Source: JAAURS01 sp044923475 (GTDB taxonomy: Bacteria > Cyanobacteriota > Cyanobacteriia > Thermosynechococcales > Thermosynechococcaceae). Taken from it: 64,000 bases of DNA. The stretch spans positions 2,914,001 to 2,978,000 of the forward strand of contig NZ_CP137338.1 in the NCBI RefSeq assembly GCF_044923475.1, given 5' to 3'. Positions 9,355-20,700 of this stretch are shown here, piece after piece (the stretch's first letter is position 1; each line of letters starts with the position of its first letter). The translations under genes and the position numbers were made by a program. The notes under the pieces are model-generated. The model worked only from the letters and a program-made list of their open reading frames with translations, was not told the origin of the DNA and did no database searches.

Positions 9355-12300
9355 ATGAGGTTTTTCCGTCGTGTCTTGAAGACGTGGCGATTTTTGGTGG
9401 TGGGGCTTGTAATAGGAGTGGCGATCGCTGCCTGCACCCAACTCGATCTCGGGACAAAGACCGCGCCGCTGCCTGCGGTTGCAGCGCTTCCCAATCCCAA
9501 ACTGCCAGACTGGATCGAGCAAATCAGCCCCCTCGGTCAAACCGATCCCCTCGCTCAAATCCGCATTCGCTTCAAAGAACCGCTGATTCCGTTAGAACAG
9601 CTTGAAAGCGAAAGTCAGCAAACGCTGCTCCAGCGCTTCGAACTCACCCCCGCACTTCCCGGTCAATTTCGCTTCCTCACCCCACGCATGGTTGGTTTCC
9701 AAGCAGAGCAGGCCCTTCCCCAAGCAACGAGGGTTAAAGTCAACCTCAAAGCCGGACTCGCCGACCTCAAGCAACACAAACTCGCACAAGATCTAGCCTG
9801 GACCTTCAATACCGCCCCCATTCAGCTCACCAACCTACCTGGCAAAACCGACACCAACGCCGCCGAACCCGAACCCATCGGCCTCAACCCCAAACTCGAA
9901 ATCACCTCCAACACCGAACTCGATCTGACCTCCTTGGGACAGCAAGCCAGCCTGATTCCCGAGGGAAAACAGCAGCGCGTTGCTTTACAAGCCTTTCTCA
10001 AAGACGCAGACGCGGCCCAAACCGAGCGCGAAGAAGCAACCCCCGCCGAATTATTCAACCCAGCCGAGCGCGATTGGGTCTACGTGCTGACCCCTAAAAT
10101 TCCTTTAGATAAATCCACCTCATATCGCCTAGAAGTCGCGACCGGACTGAGATCGGCCCGCGGCAACCTAGCCAGCGAAACCCCCTTCAAAAGCGAACTC
10201 AAAACCTACGGTCCTCTGGCGTTTCAGCGCCTCACCTTTGAAGGTCAACCCGACTCCGGCGGAGCCTACGGCCGATTTGTTCGCGGCGCGCCGCAACTGC
10301 AATTCAATAATGGATTGGTCGCCGATTCCGTCAAAGCCAACATCACCGCCTCGCCGCCGCCCCCCAAGGACGCGCCCCTCGCGCGAGCGTATGATGGCGA
10401 TCGCACCGTCAGCCTCAACCCTTGGGCCTTTGAACCGAACGCAACTTATGCGATCTCCCTCGGGGCAGACCTGAAAGATAAATTCGATCAAACCCTCGGC
10501 AAACCCGTTACCGTCACCTACCAATCCGGTGATGTCGCCCCCGACCTTTGGGCGCCGACAAACTTAAATATCTTTCCTGCCAGCACCGATCTGCAACTGA
10601 ATCTTTCGGCGGTGAACCTGCCGGATGGAACATACCAAGCCGCCTATCGCGTCGTGCAGCCGACGGACTTGATCTACTCCGAGAGTGCCAATCCCGATGG
10701 CGACGGTCCCGATTTGCTCCCTCCGCCCAAGGATTGGAGCCGTTTCAAAATTCCCAATCCGACTCAGAACAAAGCGCAAGAACTTGCAATTCCCCTGCGA
10801 GAAAAATTGGGTGCCGAGACGGGAATGCTGGCCTACGGCATCAAAGCCAGGACAAATCAGTACAAAGATCTCGATCGAGAAAAATGGCGGGAGCCGACTT
10901 ACTACGGATTAGTGCAACTCACCAATCTCGGCGTATTTGCCCAATGGTTTCCGCAGTCGGGATTGGTGCGAGTGCACCACCTGTCCGATGGATCTGCTGC
11001 CAAAGCCGCGACGGTGGAAGTATATCCGTCCTTGGTGGGCAAAGCCGCTCGGGGCGATCGCCCTTGCGCCACGGGTATTACAGACCAAACCGGGACGCTG
11101 ACCCTAGGGCTAGAAGCGTTGCAGCAATGCATGGAAGGAAAGGACGGTTTTGCCGAAGCGCCCAATCTACTCGCGATCGCGCGCGAGCAGAAAGACTGGG
11201 CATTCGTACGCGTCTTAGACTACAGCGGCTACGACTACGGCATCGATCCGGGCTGGAATGGCGCTAAGCCCGAGTCGCGAGGAACTATTTTTTCGGATCG
11301 CAAGCTCTACCAGCCGGGCGAAACAGCGTGGTTTACAGGTGCTGCTTACTACCTCAGGCAGGGAGTCTTGCAACAGGATAAAAAGGTGCCCTACCAAATT
11401 ACGCTAGAAGATCCCAATGGCCGCAAGACGGATTTAGGCAGTCAAACGACCGATGAATTTGGGACCTTTGCCGTGAAAGCGGAACTGGCTGCAACTCAAC
11501 CCTTGGGCTACTACAAGATTCAAGCCAAAGCTGCCAATGGCGTTGAAATTACCGGAGACTTCCGGGTCGCGGAATTCAAGCCGCCGAATTTCAAGGTCGA
11601 TTTAACCCTGGATGGAGACTTTGCAACGCCCGATCGAACCATTACGGCAACGGCTCAAAGTAACTATCTGTTCGGCCCGCCCGTCTCGGGCGGGAAGCTA
11701 AACTACTACGTCACCCGTCAGCCCGCGACCTTTACGCCAAAAGGTTGGGATAAATTCACCTTTGGGCCGCAGTGGTTCTGGCCGGAGGAGCAACCGACCG
11801 TCACGTCCGACGTCTTGCAAAATAGCACCGCCCTCACCCCGCAAGGCCAAGGCACCCAAGCGATCGCAGTAGCGGAAGATTTGCCCTTTGCCATGACCTA
11901 TCGCGTGGATGCCGAGGTGAAGGATGTTTCCAATCTATCCGTCGCCGATTCTCAAACCTTTACGGCCTTGCCGAGCGATCGCCTCATCGGTCTCAAGCAC
12001 GATTTTGTTGCCGATGCTGGCAAACCCTTCCCCATCGAAGTCATCGTGACCGACCCTGCCGGAACAGCGATCTCCGGCGATCGGGTGCGCGTCGAACTCC
12101 AGCAAATGACGTACAGCAGCGTTACCCAGGTCGTCGAGGGCAGCCGGACGGCTAAAGATCAGGTCGAATACGCAACCGTCGACCGAGCCGAATTGGCTTC
12201 CGCAACCGCCCCGCAGACCGTCCGACTGACCCCGAAGGAGTCCGGTTCCTATCGCATCCGCGCCAATTTTACAAATGCCAAAGATTCCAGAACCGCTACC

Positions 12301-15102
12301 GACCAACGCATCTGGGCTACAGGTTCAGAACCCGTCTTTTGGGGCAGTCGCTACACCAATAACCGCCTAGAACTCCGACTCGACAAAGATCGCTACCAAC
12401 CGGGCGACACCGCTACCGTCTTGATTCAATCCCCTTACCCAGAAGCAGAGCTGTACCTATCGGTCGTTCGCCACAAAGTTCTCTATCAGAGCATCACCAC
12501 CATCAAAGGCGGTGCCCCTCAAGTTCGGTTTCCCATTTCTGCCGAAATGCTCCCCAATGCTGCCGTGGAAGCGGTGCTAGTGCGGCGGGGTCAGCGTCTG
12601 TCCGAAGTCGAACCCGGCAACCTCAAAGATCTCGTCCGTATGGGGTTCGCTCCCTTCGACCTCGATCTGGACGCCAAAACCTTGTCCGTGGCGATCGCCC
12701 CCACTCAACCCACTGTCCTGCCCCAGGCCGAACAAACCGTAAATCTGACGCTGAAAGACCTCCAAGGACAGCCCGTCAAAGGACAATTTGCGGTCGTGGT
12801 GGTGAATGAGTCGGTCTTGCAACTGACGGGCTACCGCATCCCCAATTTAGTGGAGACGGTCTACGCCAAACAGGATATTTCCACGCGTTTTAACGACAAT
12901 CGCGGCGATGTCGTACTCGAACCGCTCGTCTCTCCCTTGCAAAAAGGCTGGGGCTTTGGCGGCGGCTTTGCGGCTGGAGCAGGCAGTACTCGCATCCGCA
13001 CGGACTTTAGAGCCTTGGCTTACTACAACGGTTCCGTGCTGACCGACGATCGCGGACAGGCCAGCGTCACCTTCAAACTCCCTGACGACCTCACCACCTG
13101 GCGCGTCATGGCCGTCGCCACCGATGGCAATCTCCGCTTTGGCAACAACGATGTCACCTTCATCACCACCAAACCCCTGATTTCCAACCCCGTCCTGCCC
13201 CCATTTGCCAGACCCGGCGATCGCTTTGAGGCGGGGCTATCCGTCACCAATACGACCGGGCAAGCGGGCACCCTGGATATCCAAGGTACCCTCGACGGCG
13301 CGGCGCAGTTCGAGTCCGAGGCTAAACTCCAACCCCCCGCACCAACGACAACCCAAGCCTATCGATTGCCCATTCTCGCCACCCAGCCGGGAACCGCTCG
13401 AATCCAGTTTGCCACGAAACTGGGAAGCAACGCGGATGCCTTTGCCGTGCCCCTAGAAGTAAAACCCTACGCCGCAATCGAACAGGTCGTCGAGTCTGGG
13501 ACGACGACCGCGCAAGTTAAAATCCCCCTCAATATCGGAAACAACGTCGATCCAAAGGCAGGTGGTCTGGAGATTTCTCTCGCCAGCACCCTCATTCCCG
13601 AACTCACTGCCCCAGCCAAGCAAGTTCTCCAGGAAGAACAGCTACCCTTTTTAGAACCCGCTGCCAGTCAATTGGCGATCGCGGCCCAAATCAAAACGCT
13701 GTCCCAACGTTACGGGCAAGCCTTTCAGGACTTCAACCCCGTCGAGCAGGCCAACTTGGCCCTGACGCGACTGCAAAAACTTCAGACCCCCGACGGCGGC
13801 TTTGCCCCTTGGCCCGGTCGAGAAACGTCAGATCCCTTTATTTCTCCCTACGCGGCCCAGAGTTTAGCGCAGGCGCAAGCCGCCGAACTTCCGGTCCAGC
13901 CAGGCACGATCGCCGCAGTCAAAGGGTATCTCAACAAACTTCTCGCCAATCCCAGTCAATCGGACCTGTGTAAAGAGGACCTCTGCAAAGCTCAAATTCG
14001 ATTGGAAGCGCTTCTGGCCTTGGCTGAATTCGGCGATCGCCGCAATACGTTTGTCTCCGATATCTACGCCCTTCGCGCTCAGTTCGATCCGACGACTCAG
14101 CTCAAACTGGCGCGTCTCCTCTCGCGCCTCCCGGACTGGAATACCGAAGCAACGACTCTCGCCCAGCAACTGCAAGCTTCGCTATACCAAACGGGACGCA
14201 CGGCTACCCTCAACCTGCCACAGTCTTGGCGGTGGATGAGTTCCCCAACTGCGGCTCAAGCTGAAGCCCTCCGCCTGCTCGTCGAACGGAAGGACTCGAC
14301 CGAACTCCAAGACCGCGCGTTGCAGGGACTCCTATCCCTTCGACGCGAGGGAACTTGGGGCAGTACCTACGACAACGCGCGAGCGTTCGCCGCTTTAGTC
14401 AGCTACAGCAAACAACAGCCCGCGCCGCCTCAATTTGCGGCGATCGCCCAGCTCGCCAATAAGACCCTCATGTCCCAAACCTTTGCGGGCTTCCAAAAGA
14501 CCAGTATCGATCGCGCTGTCCCGATGGCCGAACTGCCCCGCGGAAAACGCGATCTCGTCCTCAAAAAAACTGGGAAAGGGACCCTTCACTACCTCGCCGC
14601 CTACCGCTACCAACCCCAAGGCGATCGACCCGGTCGGTTCAACGGGCTGCGCGTCACCCGAACCGTGCGGCCTGCCAATCAAAACAAAGTGTTGCAGCGC
14701 GTGGGCCTGACCCCACCGTCTCAACCCCTATCCCTCAACGTGGGCGAAGTCTTCGACATTGGCTTAGAAATCATTGCCGATCGCCCCGTCGATCGGGTCG
14801 TCATCACCGATCCGCTTCCCGCCGGATTGGAAGCTGTCGATACGTCCTTCCAAACCTCGACGCCTTACTTCCAGTCCAAAGGCGATCGCTGGCAAATCGA
14901 TTACCAAACGATTTACAAAGACAAAATCGTAGCCTATGGCGATCGCCTTGAGGCAGGGGTTTATACGGTTCGCTACCTCGTCCGTTCCGTTACGCCGGGA
15001 ACCTTTCAATGGCCGGGAGCGGAGGTTCACCTGCAATACGCTCCCGAGGAATTTGGTCGTTCCAGCTACTCTCAATTAAAGACTGTGGATCGTGTCAATT
15101 AA
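9355..15102 (+). CDS. Alpha-2-macroglobulin-like lipoprotein, thioester motif absent
   Basis: A 1915-residue bacterial alpha-2-macroglobulin. It begins with a lipoprotein signal peptide (lipobox IAAC, Cys27), so it is likely anchored in a membrane facing the periplasm. Macroglobulin beta-domains follow, including the FSDRKLYQPGETAWFTGA and LDKDRYQPGDTATV repeats and the DDRGQASVTFKLPDDLTTWRV region typical of the family. Then come an alpha/alpha-toroid-like region (~1430-1750) and a C-terminal domain. Bacterial A2Ms are proposed to trap proteases. At the expected thioester position (about residue 1425) the text reads LQEEQLPFLEP with no CxEQ, so covalent trapping is unlikely; thioester-less paralogues such as E. 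coli YfaS are known. No penicillin-binding protein gene is adjacent. Confidence 0.9.
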   Translation: MRFFRRVLKTWRFLVVGLVIGVAIAACTQLDLGTKTAPLPAVAALPNPKLPDWIEQISPLGQTDPLAQIRIRFKEPLIPLEQLESESQQTLLQRFELTPALPGQFRFLTPRMVGFQAEQALPQATRVKVNLKAGLADLKQHKLAQDLAWTFNTAPIQLTNLPGKTDTNAAEPEPIGLNPKLEITSNTELDLTSLGQQASLIPEGKQQRVALQAFLKDADAAQTEREEATPAELFNPAERDWVYVLTPKIPLDKSTSYRLEVATGLRSARGNLASETPFKSELKTYGPLAFQRLTFEGQPDSGGAYGRFVRGAPQLQFNNGLVADSVKANITASPPPPKDAPLARAYDGDRTVSLNPWAFEPNATYAISLGADLKDKFDQTLGKPVTVTYQSGDVAPDLWAPTNLNIFPASTDLQLNLSAVNLPDGTYQAAYRVVQPTDLIYSESANPDGDGPDLLPPPKDWSRFKIPNPTQNKAQELAIPLREKLGAETGMLAYGIKARTNQYKDLDREKWREPTYYGLVQLTNLGVFAQWFPQSGLVRVHHLSDGSAAKAATVEVYPSLVGKAARGDRPCATGITDQTGTLTLGLEALQQCMEGKDGFAEAPNLLAIAREQKDWAFVRVLDYSGYDYGIDPGWNGAKPESRGTIFSDRKLYQPGETAWFTGAAYYLRQGVLQQDKKVPYQITLEDPNGRKTDLGSQTTDEFGTFAVKAELAATQPLGYYKIQAKAANGVEITGDFRVAEFKPPNFKVDLTLDGDFATPDRTITATAQSNYLFGPPVSGGKLNYYVTRQPATFTPKGWDKFTFGPQWFWPEEQPTVTSDVLQNSTALTPQGQGTQAIAVAEDLPFAMTYRVDAEVKDVSNLSVADSQTFTALPSDRLIGLKHDFVADAGKPFPIEVIVTDPAGTAISGDRVRVELQQMTYSSVTQVVEGSRTAKDQVEYATVDRAELASATAPQTVRLTPKESGSYRIRANFTNAKDSRTATDQRIWATGSEPVFWGSRYTNNRLELRLDKDRYQPGDTATVLIQSPYPEAELYLSVVRHKVLYQSITTIKGGAPQVRFPISAEMLPNAAVEAVLVRRGQRLSEVEPGNLKDLVRMGFAPFDLDLDAKTLSVAIAPTQPTVLPQAEQTVNLTLKDLQGQPVKGQFAVVVVNESVLQLTGYRIPNLVETVYAKQDISTRFNDNRGDVVLEPLVSPLQKGWGFGGGFAAGAGSTRIRTDFRALAYYNGSVLTDDRGQASVTFKLPDDLTTWRVMAVATDGNLRFGNNDVTFITTKPLISNPVLPPFARPGDRFEAGLSVTNTTGQAGTLDIQGTLDGAAQFESEAKLQPPAPTTTQAYRLPILATQPGTARIQFATKLGSNADAFAVPLEVKPYAAIEQVVESGTTTAQVKIPLNIGNNVDPKAGGLEISLASTLIPELTAPAKQVLQEEQLPFLEPAASQLAIAAQIKTLSQRYGQAFQDFNPVEQANLALTRLQKLQTPDGGFAPWPGRETSDPFISPYAAQSLAQAQAAELPVQPGTIAAVKGYLNKLLANPSQSDLCKEDLCKAQIRLEALLALAEFGDRRNTFVSDIYALRAQFDPTTQLKLARLLSRLPDWNTEATTLAQQLQASLYQTGRTATLNLPQSWRWMSSPTAAQAEALRLLVERKDSTELQDRALQGLLSLRREGTWGSTYDNARAFAALVSYSKQQPAPPQFAAIAQLANKTLMSQTFAGFQKTSIDRAVPMAELPRGKRDLVLKKTGKGTLHYLAAYRYQPQGDRPGRFNGLRVTRTVRPANQNKVLQRVGLTPPSQPLSLNVGEVFDIGLEIIADRPVDRVVITDPLPAGLEAVDTSFQTSTPYFQSKGDRWQIDYQTIYKDKIVAYGDRLEAGVYTVRYLVRSVTPGTFQWPGAEVHLQYAPEEFGRSSYSQLKTVDRVN

Positions 15103-15136
15103 CGGCAAATGAATACCTGACTAATAGGAGACTATC

Positions 15137-15622
15137 GTGAACCCATCACCGACTTCAGCCCAATCCGTTTCAGCAACGATGGGCAAAACGATTTATCCAG
15201 AACCATTTGCCTCGCAGGTCAAAGGGCGACTGAAACGCAAATTGGGCGAATATTTCGGGCTGACTCAGTTTGGGGTCAATCTGACTCATCTTTCCCCTAA
15301 TGCAGTCTCTGCCCTTGCCCACAGTCACTCAAAACAGGATGAATTCATCTTGATTCTGGAGGGCAATCCAACGCTAGTGCTGGGAGAACGGGAATTCCCG
15401 CTCAGTCCGGGGGATTGCTGCGGCTTCAAAGCAGGTACGGGAGTCGCGCACCAACTGGCAAATCGATCGCAGGAAACCGTCACTTACCTGGAGGTGGGCG
15501 ATCGCACCGCAGGAGATGAAGTCGAATATCCCAACGACGATCTCAAAGCAACTCAGATAACAGGTGGTGAGTGGATGTTAACGCACAAAGATGGCCGTCC
15601 GTATGGCAGCAAAGCAGAATAG
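15137..15622 (+). CDS. Cupin-domain protein
   Basis: A 161-residue single-domain cupin. The first cupin motif is visible as HSHSKQDEFILILEG with an H-x-H and a downstream Glu. The second is PGDCCGFKAGTGVAHQL. Together they supply the usual metal ligands. Cupins of this size include metal-dependent isomerases, dioxygenases and sugar-binding proteins; no substrate can be read from the sequence. Translation probably starts at the GTG at 15137, with TAGGAG at 15125-15130. It lies 34 bp after the macroglobulin gene and may be cotranscribed. Confidence 0.8.
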   Translation: MNPSPTSAQSVSATMGKTIYPEPFASQVKGRLKRKLGEYFGLTQFGVNLTHLSPNAVSALAHSHSKQDEFILILEGNPTLVLGEREFPLSPGDCCGFKAGTGVAHQLANRSQETVTYLEVGDRTAGDEVEYPNDDLKATQITGGEWMLTHKDGRPYGSKAE

Positions 15623-15720
15623 AAGATCGAAGGTGGAATATCTGCCTGACCGATCGAAACTTCCGATTCCGCACGATGGTGAATCCTCTCGCGAATGACT
15701 GAGAGCAGGTATAGAGATTT

Positions 15721-17010
15721 CTACCAACGACTTTTAGGATAAAAATCTAAGCGACCCAATCCAATATAACTATTTTGGGCTGACGAGCCTTCGGGATAGC
15801 CCCTGACCTCAAACAAATAGGTACCCGGATCGGGGTTTTGCAACGGACGGAGGGCAACGGTCACTTTCTGGCCTGGGGTAACGGGCGGGTCAAAGGTCAC
15901 GGTAATCGTTCGAGAAGGGGGATCTGTAACGACTATTCCCAAAGGAATTTTAGGGCCTTGACTGCGGCGATCGCCGACAAATGCTTCGGTTCCTTTGGCT
16001 GAGAAATTGGGATAGTTTAAACCTTGAGTGAGATGAAAATCGACTTGCTGTAAGGGGGCATTAGCACCCGAGGGCAGGTCGATCGTGAAGTAATAGAGCG
16101 CGCCTAACACATTGGCATCTCTATTTGAGGTTACGGCCTTGACCAGAGTGGGAAGCTGAACAAAGGAGGTCTTTTGCGTTTTGGGTGGCAAAGGTGCGAG
16201 AGTCTTCGGGGGATCGGTATTGGGCTGACTGGGGATAGTTGGCGCGGGTGCAGCGACCGCAGCGATCGATGAAGGATTTTCCTTGAGCAAAAAAGTATTG
16301 ATTGGGATGCCTAAATTAAACCCAGCCTTGATAACCTCTGACTGATTTTCTCGATTCGGCAAAAAGACTTCTCGTCCCTCTGCCTGACCGTGAATGCCAA
16401 TCACTTCTGCCCGGTCGTTAAAGATGGGTCCCCCGCTCATTCCGGCACGAGTGACGTTGGTATAGATCAGCCGATAACCGCCAGGTAGCGCGCGCGGGGA
16501 CAACCCAGAAATTGCGCCGGACGTAAGCTGATAGATATGCGGAATAGCAGTGCCAGCCGCTGGCCATCCCGCAATGTATACGGAATCCCCTTCAGACAGG
16601 CCATCCGAATTACCTAATTTAATGGTGGGATAGCTTTGAGAGCTTGTAAAAGGAATAATAGCGAGATCGACATCGGGAAACTTTTGGATCTCGCTGGAGG
16701 CAATACTGTACTGCTGACCGTCTGAGGTTGATAGTCGATAGGGTTCGGGTGTCTGGACCACATGCTTTGCCGTGAGGACGAAATATTTATCCCCCTGTTT
16801 GCGAAAGATTACGCCAGAGCCAGAGCCCGTTCCTTGAATCAGCACTGTAGCGGGTTTGGCAATCTGATTGACGTCTCCCCCTTGAGAGGCAGCTAACGTC
16901 AAGGAATCGATGGCGATCGCGGCGAATGGCAGAATAAAGACCGATACTAAGGCTACTGGTAAAAACATGACACCTCGTGCGGGTAGCAGCGCAATTACAG
17001 AGAAATCCAC
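15721..17010 (-). CDS. Exported trypsin-like protease fused to a DUF2808 domain
   Basis: Up to 429 residues. A hydrophobic N-terminal segment (signal peptide or anchor) is followed by a chymotrypsin-fold protease with the full triad: His in VLTAKHVV (~82), Asp in FPDVDLAIIPF (~115) and Ser in RAGMSGGPIF (~200). A Pro-rich linker leads to a C-terminal DUF2808 domain (from about residue 290: FTIDLPSGANAPLQQVDFHL through GLGRLDFYP), a cyanobacterial exported domain of unknown role. The protease probably acts in the periplasm or cell wall, with DUF2808 for targeting. The GTG at 17010 keeps a positive residue before the hydrophobic core; the ATG at 16968 with GAGGTG just upstream is a good alternative. 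Confidence 0.85.
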   Translation of the reverse strand: MDFSVIALLPARGVMFLPVALVSVFILPFAAIAIDSLTLAASQGGDVNQIAKPATVLIQGTGSGSGVIFRKQGDKYFVLTAKHVVQTPEPYRLSTSDGQQYSIASSEIQKFPDVDLAIIPFTSSQSYPTIKLGNSDGLSEGDSVYIAGWPAAGTAIPHIYQLTSGAISGLSPRALPGGYRLIYTNVTRAGMSGGPIFNDRAEVIGIHGQAEGREVFLPNRENQSEVIKAGFNLGIPINTFLLKENPSSIAAVAAPAPTIPSQPNTDPPKTLAPLPPKTQKTSFVQLPTLVKAVTSNRDANVLGALYYFTIDLPSGANAPLQQVDFHLTQGLNYPNFSAKGTEAFVGDRRSQGPKIPLGIVVTDPPSRTITVTFDPPVTPGQKVTVALRPLQNPDPGTYLFEVRGYPEGSSAQNSYIGLGRLDFYPKSRW

Positions 17011-17184
17011 CTATCTTAAAGTGTATGAGTCGATTTGCGCGCCGCACAGTCTACCGAGATAAGTCTTTATCATTTCACAATCGCGCGGGAGAGAGTCAGG
17101 GTTTTTCCTCAGTAGGCACTTCAGAAATCCTAACTCTCTCTTTGAACTCAGCGAACAACCCAGAGAATCGAGGGTTCGTTCGGA

Positions 17185-17475
17185 TTAGCGACGGCTGCGG
17201 ATGCGTTGGTCGTTGCGCTGGTCGACGTTGTTGCGATTTCCTTTGATATCGCTGTCGTTGAGCGCGTCTTGAAGGTTGACTTCGTCGCCGCGGCCCCGAC
17301 GACCTCGTCCGGTGTCGATGCTTTGGCGGTTGCTTTGGTTCACTCGGTTGCCGTTGCCGTCGATCGTGCTCACGTTGGTGCTTGTTTGGGAGTTCCCCGT
17401 GTCCTGAGCGTGGGACGGAATCGCGATCGCGCCGAGGGTGGAGATAGCAAGCAGGGTTACGATAATCTTTTTCAT
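17185..17475 (-). CDS. Small secreted Asn/Gln/Arg-rich protein
   Basis: A 96-residue protein with a classic signal peptide (MKK, a hydrophobic stretch, then SHAQ; cleavage likely after residue 23). The mature part is low-complexity and polar: Asn, Gln, Ser and Asp, a central TGRGRRGRGDE patch and an Arg-rich tail. There are no cysteines or known domains. AAGGAAAC precedes the ATG at good spacing. It may be a cell-surface or matrix component. The repeated D/NGN and NRN units hint at a short beta-repeat, but I cannot assign a function. Confidence 0.6.
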   Translation of the reverse strand: MKKIIVTLLAISTLGAIAIPSHAQDTGNSQTSTNVSTIDGNGNRVNQSNRQSIDTGRGRRGRGDEVNLQDALNDSDIKGNRNNVDQRNDQRIRSRR

Positions 17476-17714
17476 GGTAAGTTTCCTTCTATAAGTTGAT
17501 TGGTTTGAGATTCGGTTGAGGGCGCTTGGCTTTCTCTTCCGATGTGTGTATCTTCGCGTTAATGCTCGAGACAGACAGTGATATCTGCCCGCATTACAGG
17601 GCGATCTTTTTGGCTTGAATCGGTGATGGCGATCGCGATGCGTTGACCCTCGGTAGGAGCGCGATGCCTTGCGCCCCTACTGAATGGTTGGTAGTTTCTA
17701 TTTCAGGAATAGCC

Positions 17715-20700
17715 TTAGCGCGATTGGGACAGAGACTGTTGTGCTAAGGCTAAATGGTGTTGAGCGCCCAATCTCTCGAACCCACGTACCGCCTCTCTTA
17801 AGTGCTGTTGTTTCAGAGAAGAATTTTTTTGTAGATGACAGCCATACTCGTAATGACTGCAAGCCCGTTCGTAGGGCATCGTCAGGCGGTTGGCGTAGAG
17901 CAGAGCTTCCTGCCAAAGCCTTCTTGCCCGCCGATCGTTCCCTTCTAACCATGCTTTATACCCATTTAACCTAAAAGCGCGAGATTTTCCGATTGCAAAG
18001 GCATTCGCATATCGATCCATCGCCTGACAGGCAATGGATACTTCCCGCATATAGGGTCGAATCAGTTCGGGATGGTGTTTTAAGAGCAATAAATAGACCT
18101 GTGCCGTGCTGGCATATCCTTCTAAGATATAAATTGCGATCGGAGGAGATTGTCGAATGAGGTTCAGCGATTTCAGTGCAGATTCTAATGCAGTCGGCAC
18201 ATCGCCTCGATTGAAAGAAATCAACGCGGAGATTCCCATCAGGCGAATTTGTTCGCAAATGAGCTGTTCCTGAGGACTTAGAATGACTTGTGCCAGTTGG
18301 GTACAGTGTTGGGCTTCCTCGTACTGACCGAGGCAGAGAAATTCTTCGGCTTGTCCCAATAGCCCCCAAGATTGAGCTTGGATGTCATCTCCTTCCTCGC
18401 CCAAAGACAATGTTTGCTGCCAAAGGGAAAGGGCGGCATTGAAATTACCCTGGCAGTGATCGATTAAGGCGATCGCAGAGAGCGCCTCAGCTAGATGATG
18501 GCGTTCCCTGGTTCTGTGAAAAATCTCGGCGGCCCGATCCAACGCCTCGCGAGCAGACTCCCACTGACCGCAGCCGCTTTTATAGGCTCCGGTCACTAGC
18601 AAAACCCATCCATGACTGGATAGCGGCGTGTGAATCCGTTGCACAGTCCGGTCTGCCAACTTTGCATAGTGTCTGGCCAAACCATGCATCTTGTTCGTGC
18701 CAACCACGAAACACATATTGGCATATATACTGGCCAGTTCTGGAGACGGCGGTAAACTTTCAGCAAGATTTAGGCCGATCGAACTAGCATAGGTTGCCAG
18801 GGTACGACAATGGGCGTAGTAGTAGGCTTCTCCCAAACAAATATAGGCACGGGTCAGTTCTAGTCGAGTTTCTTGCACGGACGCAGGAACCTTATTGCCT
18901 TTTGGCAGACCCATCAGATGACAAACTTGACGGAGGATGTTTCGCAGCAGGCCTAAGGCTAAAGATCTATTTGTCTCAGGAATAGGAGAATCCAGCAATC
19001 TCACAGCGCATTGAAGCTGGGTAATCCCCTTGGGCAACTGTCCCAGCCCGATATACGCTTCTGCCAGTTGTCGGTGCCAGCTGGCTCTGAGGAGAGCGGG
19101 TTGGGGAAGTTCTGCAGAAGAGAGGGTGAGTGCCTTCGTAAAAAAAGATACGGCCTCAGCATAGGCACCGCCCTGGAATGCTCGATCGCCAGCTTTAGCG
19201 AGAAACTGCAAGGTCTTAGCCGAATTTTTCGCTCGGCTCCAGTGGTAGACCAATCTGGGGTAGTATGCCGCTAGGTTTGCAGATTGGTTGCGTTCGTACC
19301 ACTCTGCTATCGCGTGGTGTAGCGCGCGTCGTTGTGCAAACAGCATTGAGTGATACGCAACATCCTGAGTGATAAGGCTCTGAAAGCTATAGGCTATATT
19401 TTCTGAAGGAGCGATCAAAGTAATTAAATTGATTTCCTGAAGTCCTTGAAGGTGTATCGGTAGATCGGGCTTGTCGGTTTCCAAGGGATAAATTTCGTGG
19501 AGTAAAGGATAGACAAAGCTCCGCCCGATCGCGCTGGCCGTTTTGAGTGCGAGCTGTTGGGGCGGTGAAAGATGGTCTATACGATCCATAATCAGGGCTT
19601 GGAGTGTGGTGGGAAGTTCTACAGCTAAGGACACAGAAGAGGAAAGGATCAGTTGGCGATCCGACGGACGAATCTGAATATTTCCAGCCCCAAGGAGTGA
19701 CTGCGCGAGTTCCATGCTGTACAGTGGATGTCCTTCGGTTTTTTGATAGATCGGTAAAAGAAGTCCTTTGGAAATACTGGATGCATTCAGCTTTTGACAA
19801 ATTAAGTCGCCTGTTTCTTCTCGGGATAGCCGCTGTAGCGAGATCGTTTCAACGATGGAAAGCTGTTTGAGTCTGAGATATCCATCAAAGCCATCTTGAG
19901 TTGAAGGTCGGCTTAAAATCACAAATTGAATGGGGAAAGACTGTTGGCACGCGGCCAACAGTAAGCTCCAAGAGGCTGAATCTATCCATTGAGCATTTTC
20001 TAAGATAATAATGGGCTTGGCATGCCCCAATGAGTGCCGGATTATTTCCAGCAACATCAGACGAGTATTTTCAGAACGGACCGATGGCAGCATTGATCGA
20101 GTGAGTGCAGTCTCAGGGAAATTGACTCCTAAGATAAAGTTCAGAAGCGGCATCAATGGTTCGAGGTCGGCTGGGAGGTTTAGGGCTTGCCGAAGCCGAA
20201 CGCTCTGAAATTCCGCATTAGGGCCGTCAGCAATCGGCAGGAGCTGACTCAAGATCTGCCGCCACAGATAGTAGGGAGTATTTTGCTCGATCGCATCGCC
20301 CGACCCGATTAAATAAGCGATATCTTGCGCCTGCATCCAAGTCAAAAAAGACGCAATTAACTGAGACTTGCCAATTCCAGCTTCTCCTTCAACAATGAAG
20401 ATTCCTCGGCGTTGCCTTTGCAAACATGTTTCAAGCCAACGGATCAAGCGCTGTCGTTCGACTCCGCGACCGACTAGGTTAGATATAGGTTCGAGGGGGA
20501 TCTGGCGGTTGAATTTTAGGGGTTGATAAGCAATGACGGGTTGTTCGATCCCCTTAAGGCAAACGCTGGGAAGAGCGCGGAAGGTGATGCGCTGGCGCGT
20601 CGCTTTATAGGTTGTGGCGTCGCATAAAATGCACTCTCGAGCGACCTGCATGAGCCGAGCGGCCAAGTTTACTTTATTGCCAATCGTGGTGTATTCGCGA

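Noticed and set aside
10548..11267. 239-codon frame within the macroglobulin gene
   Set aside because: It lies inside a continuous 1915-codon gene, has no start signal and low-complexity Arg/Ser composition; a shadow.
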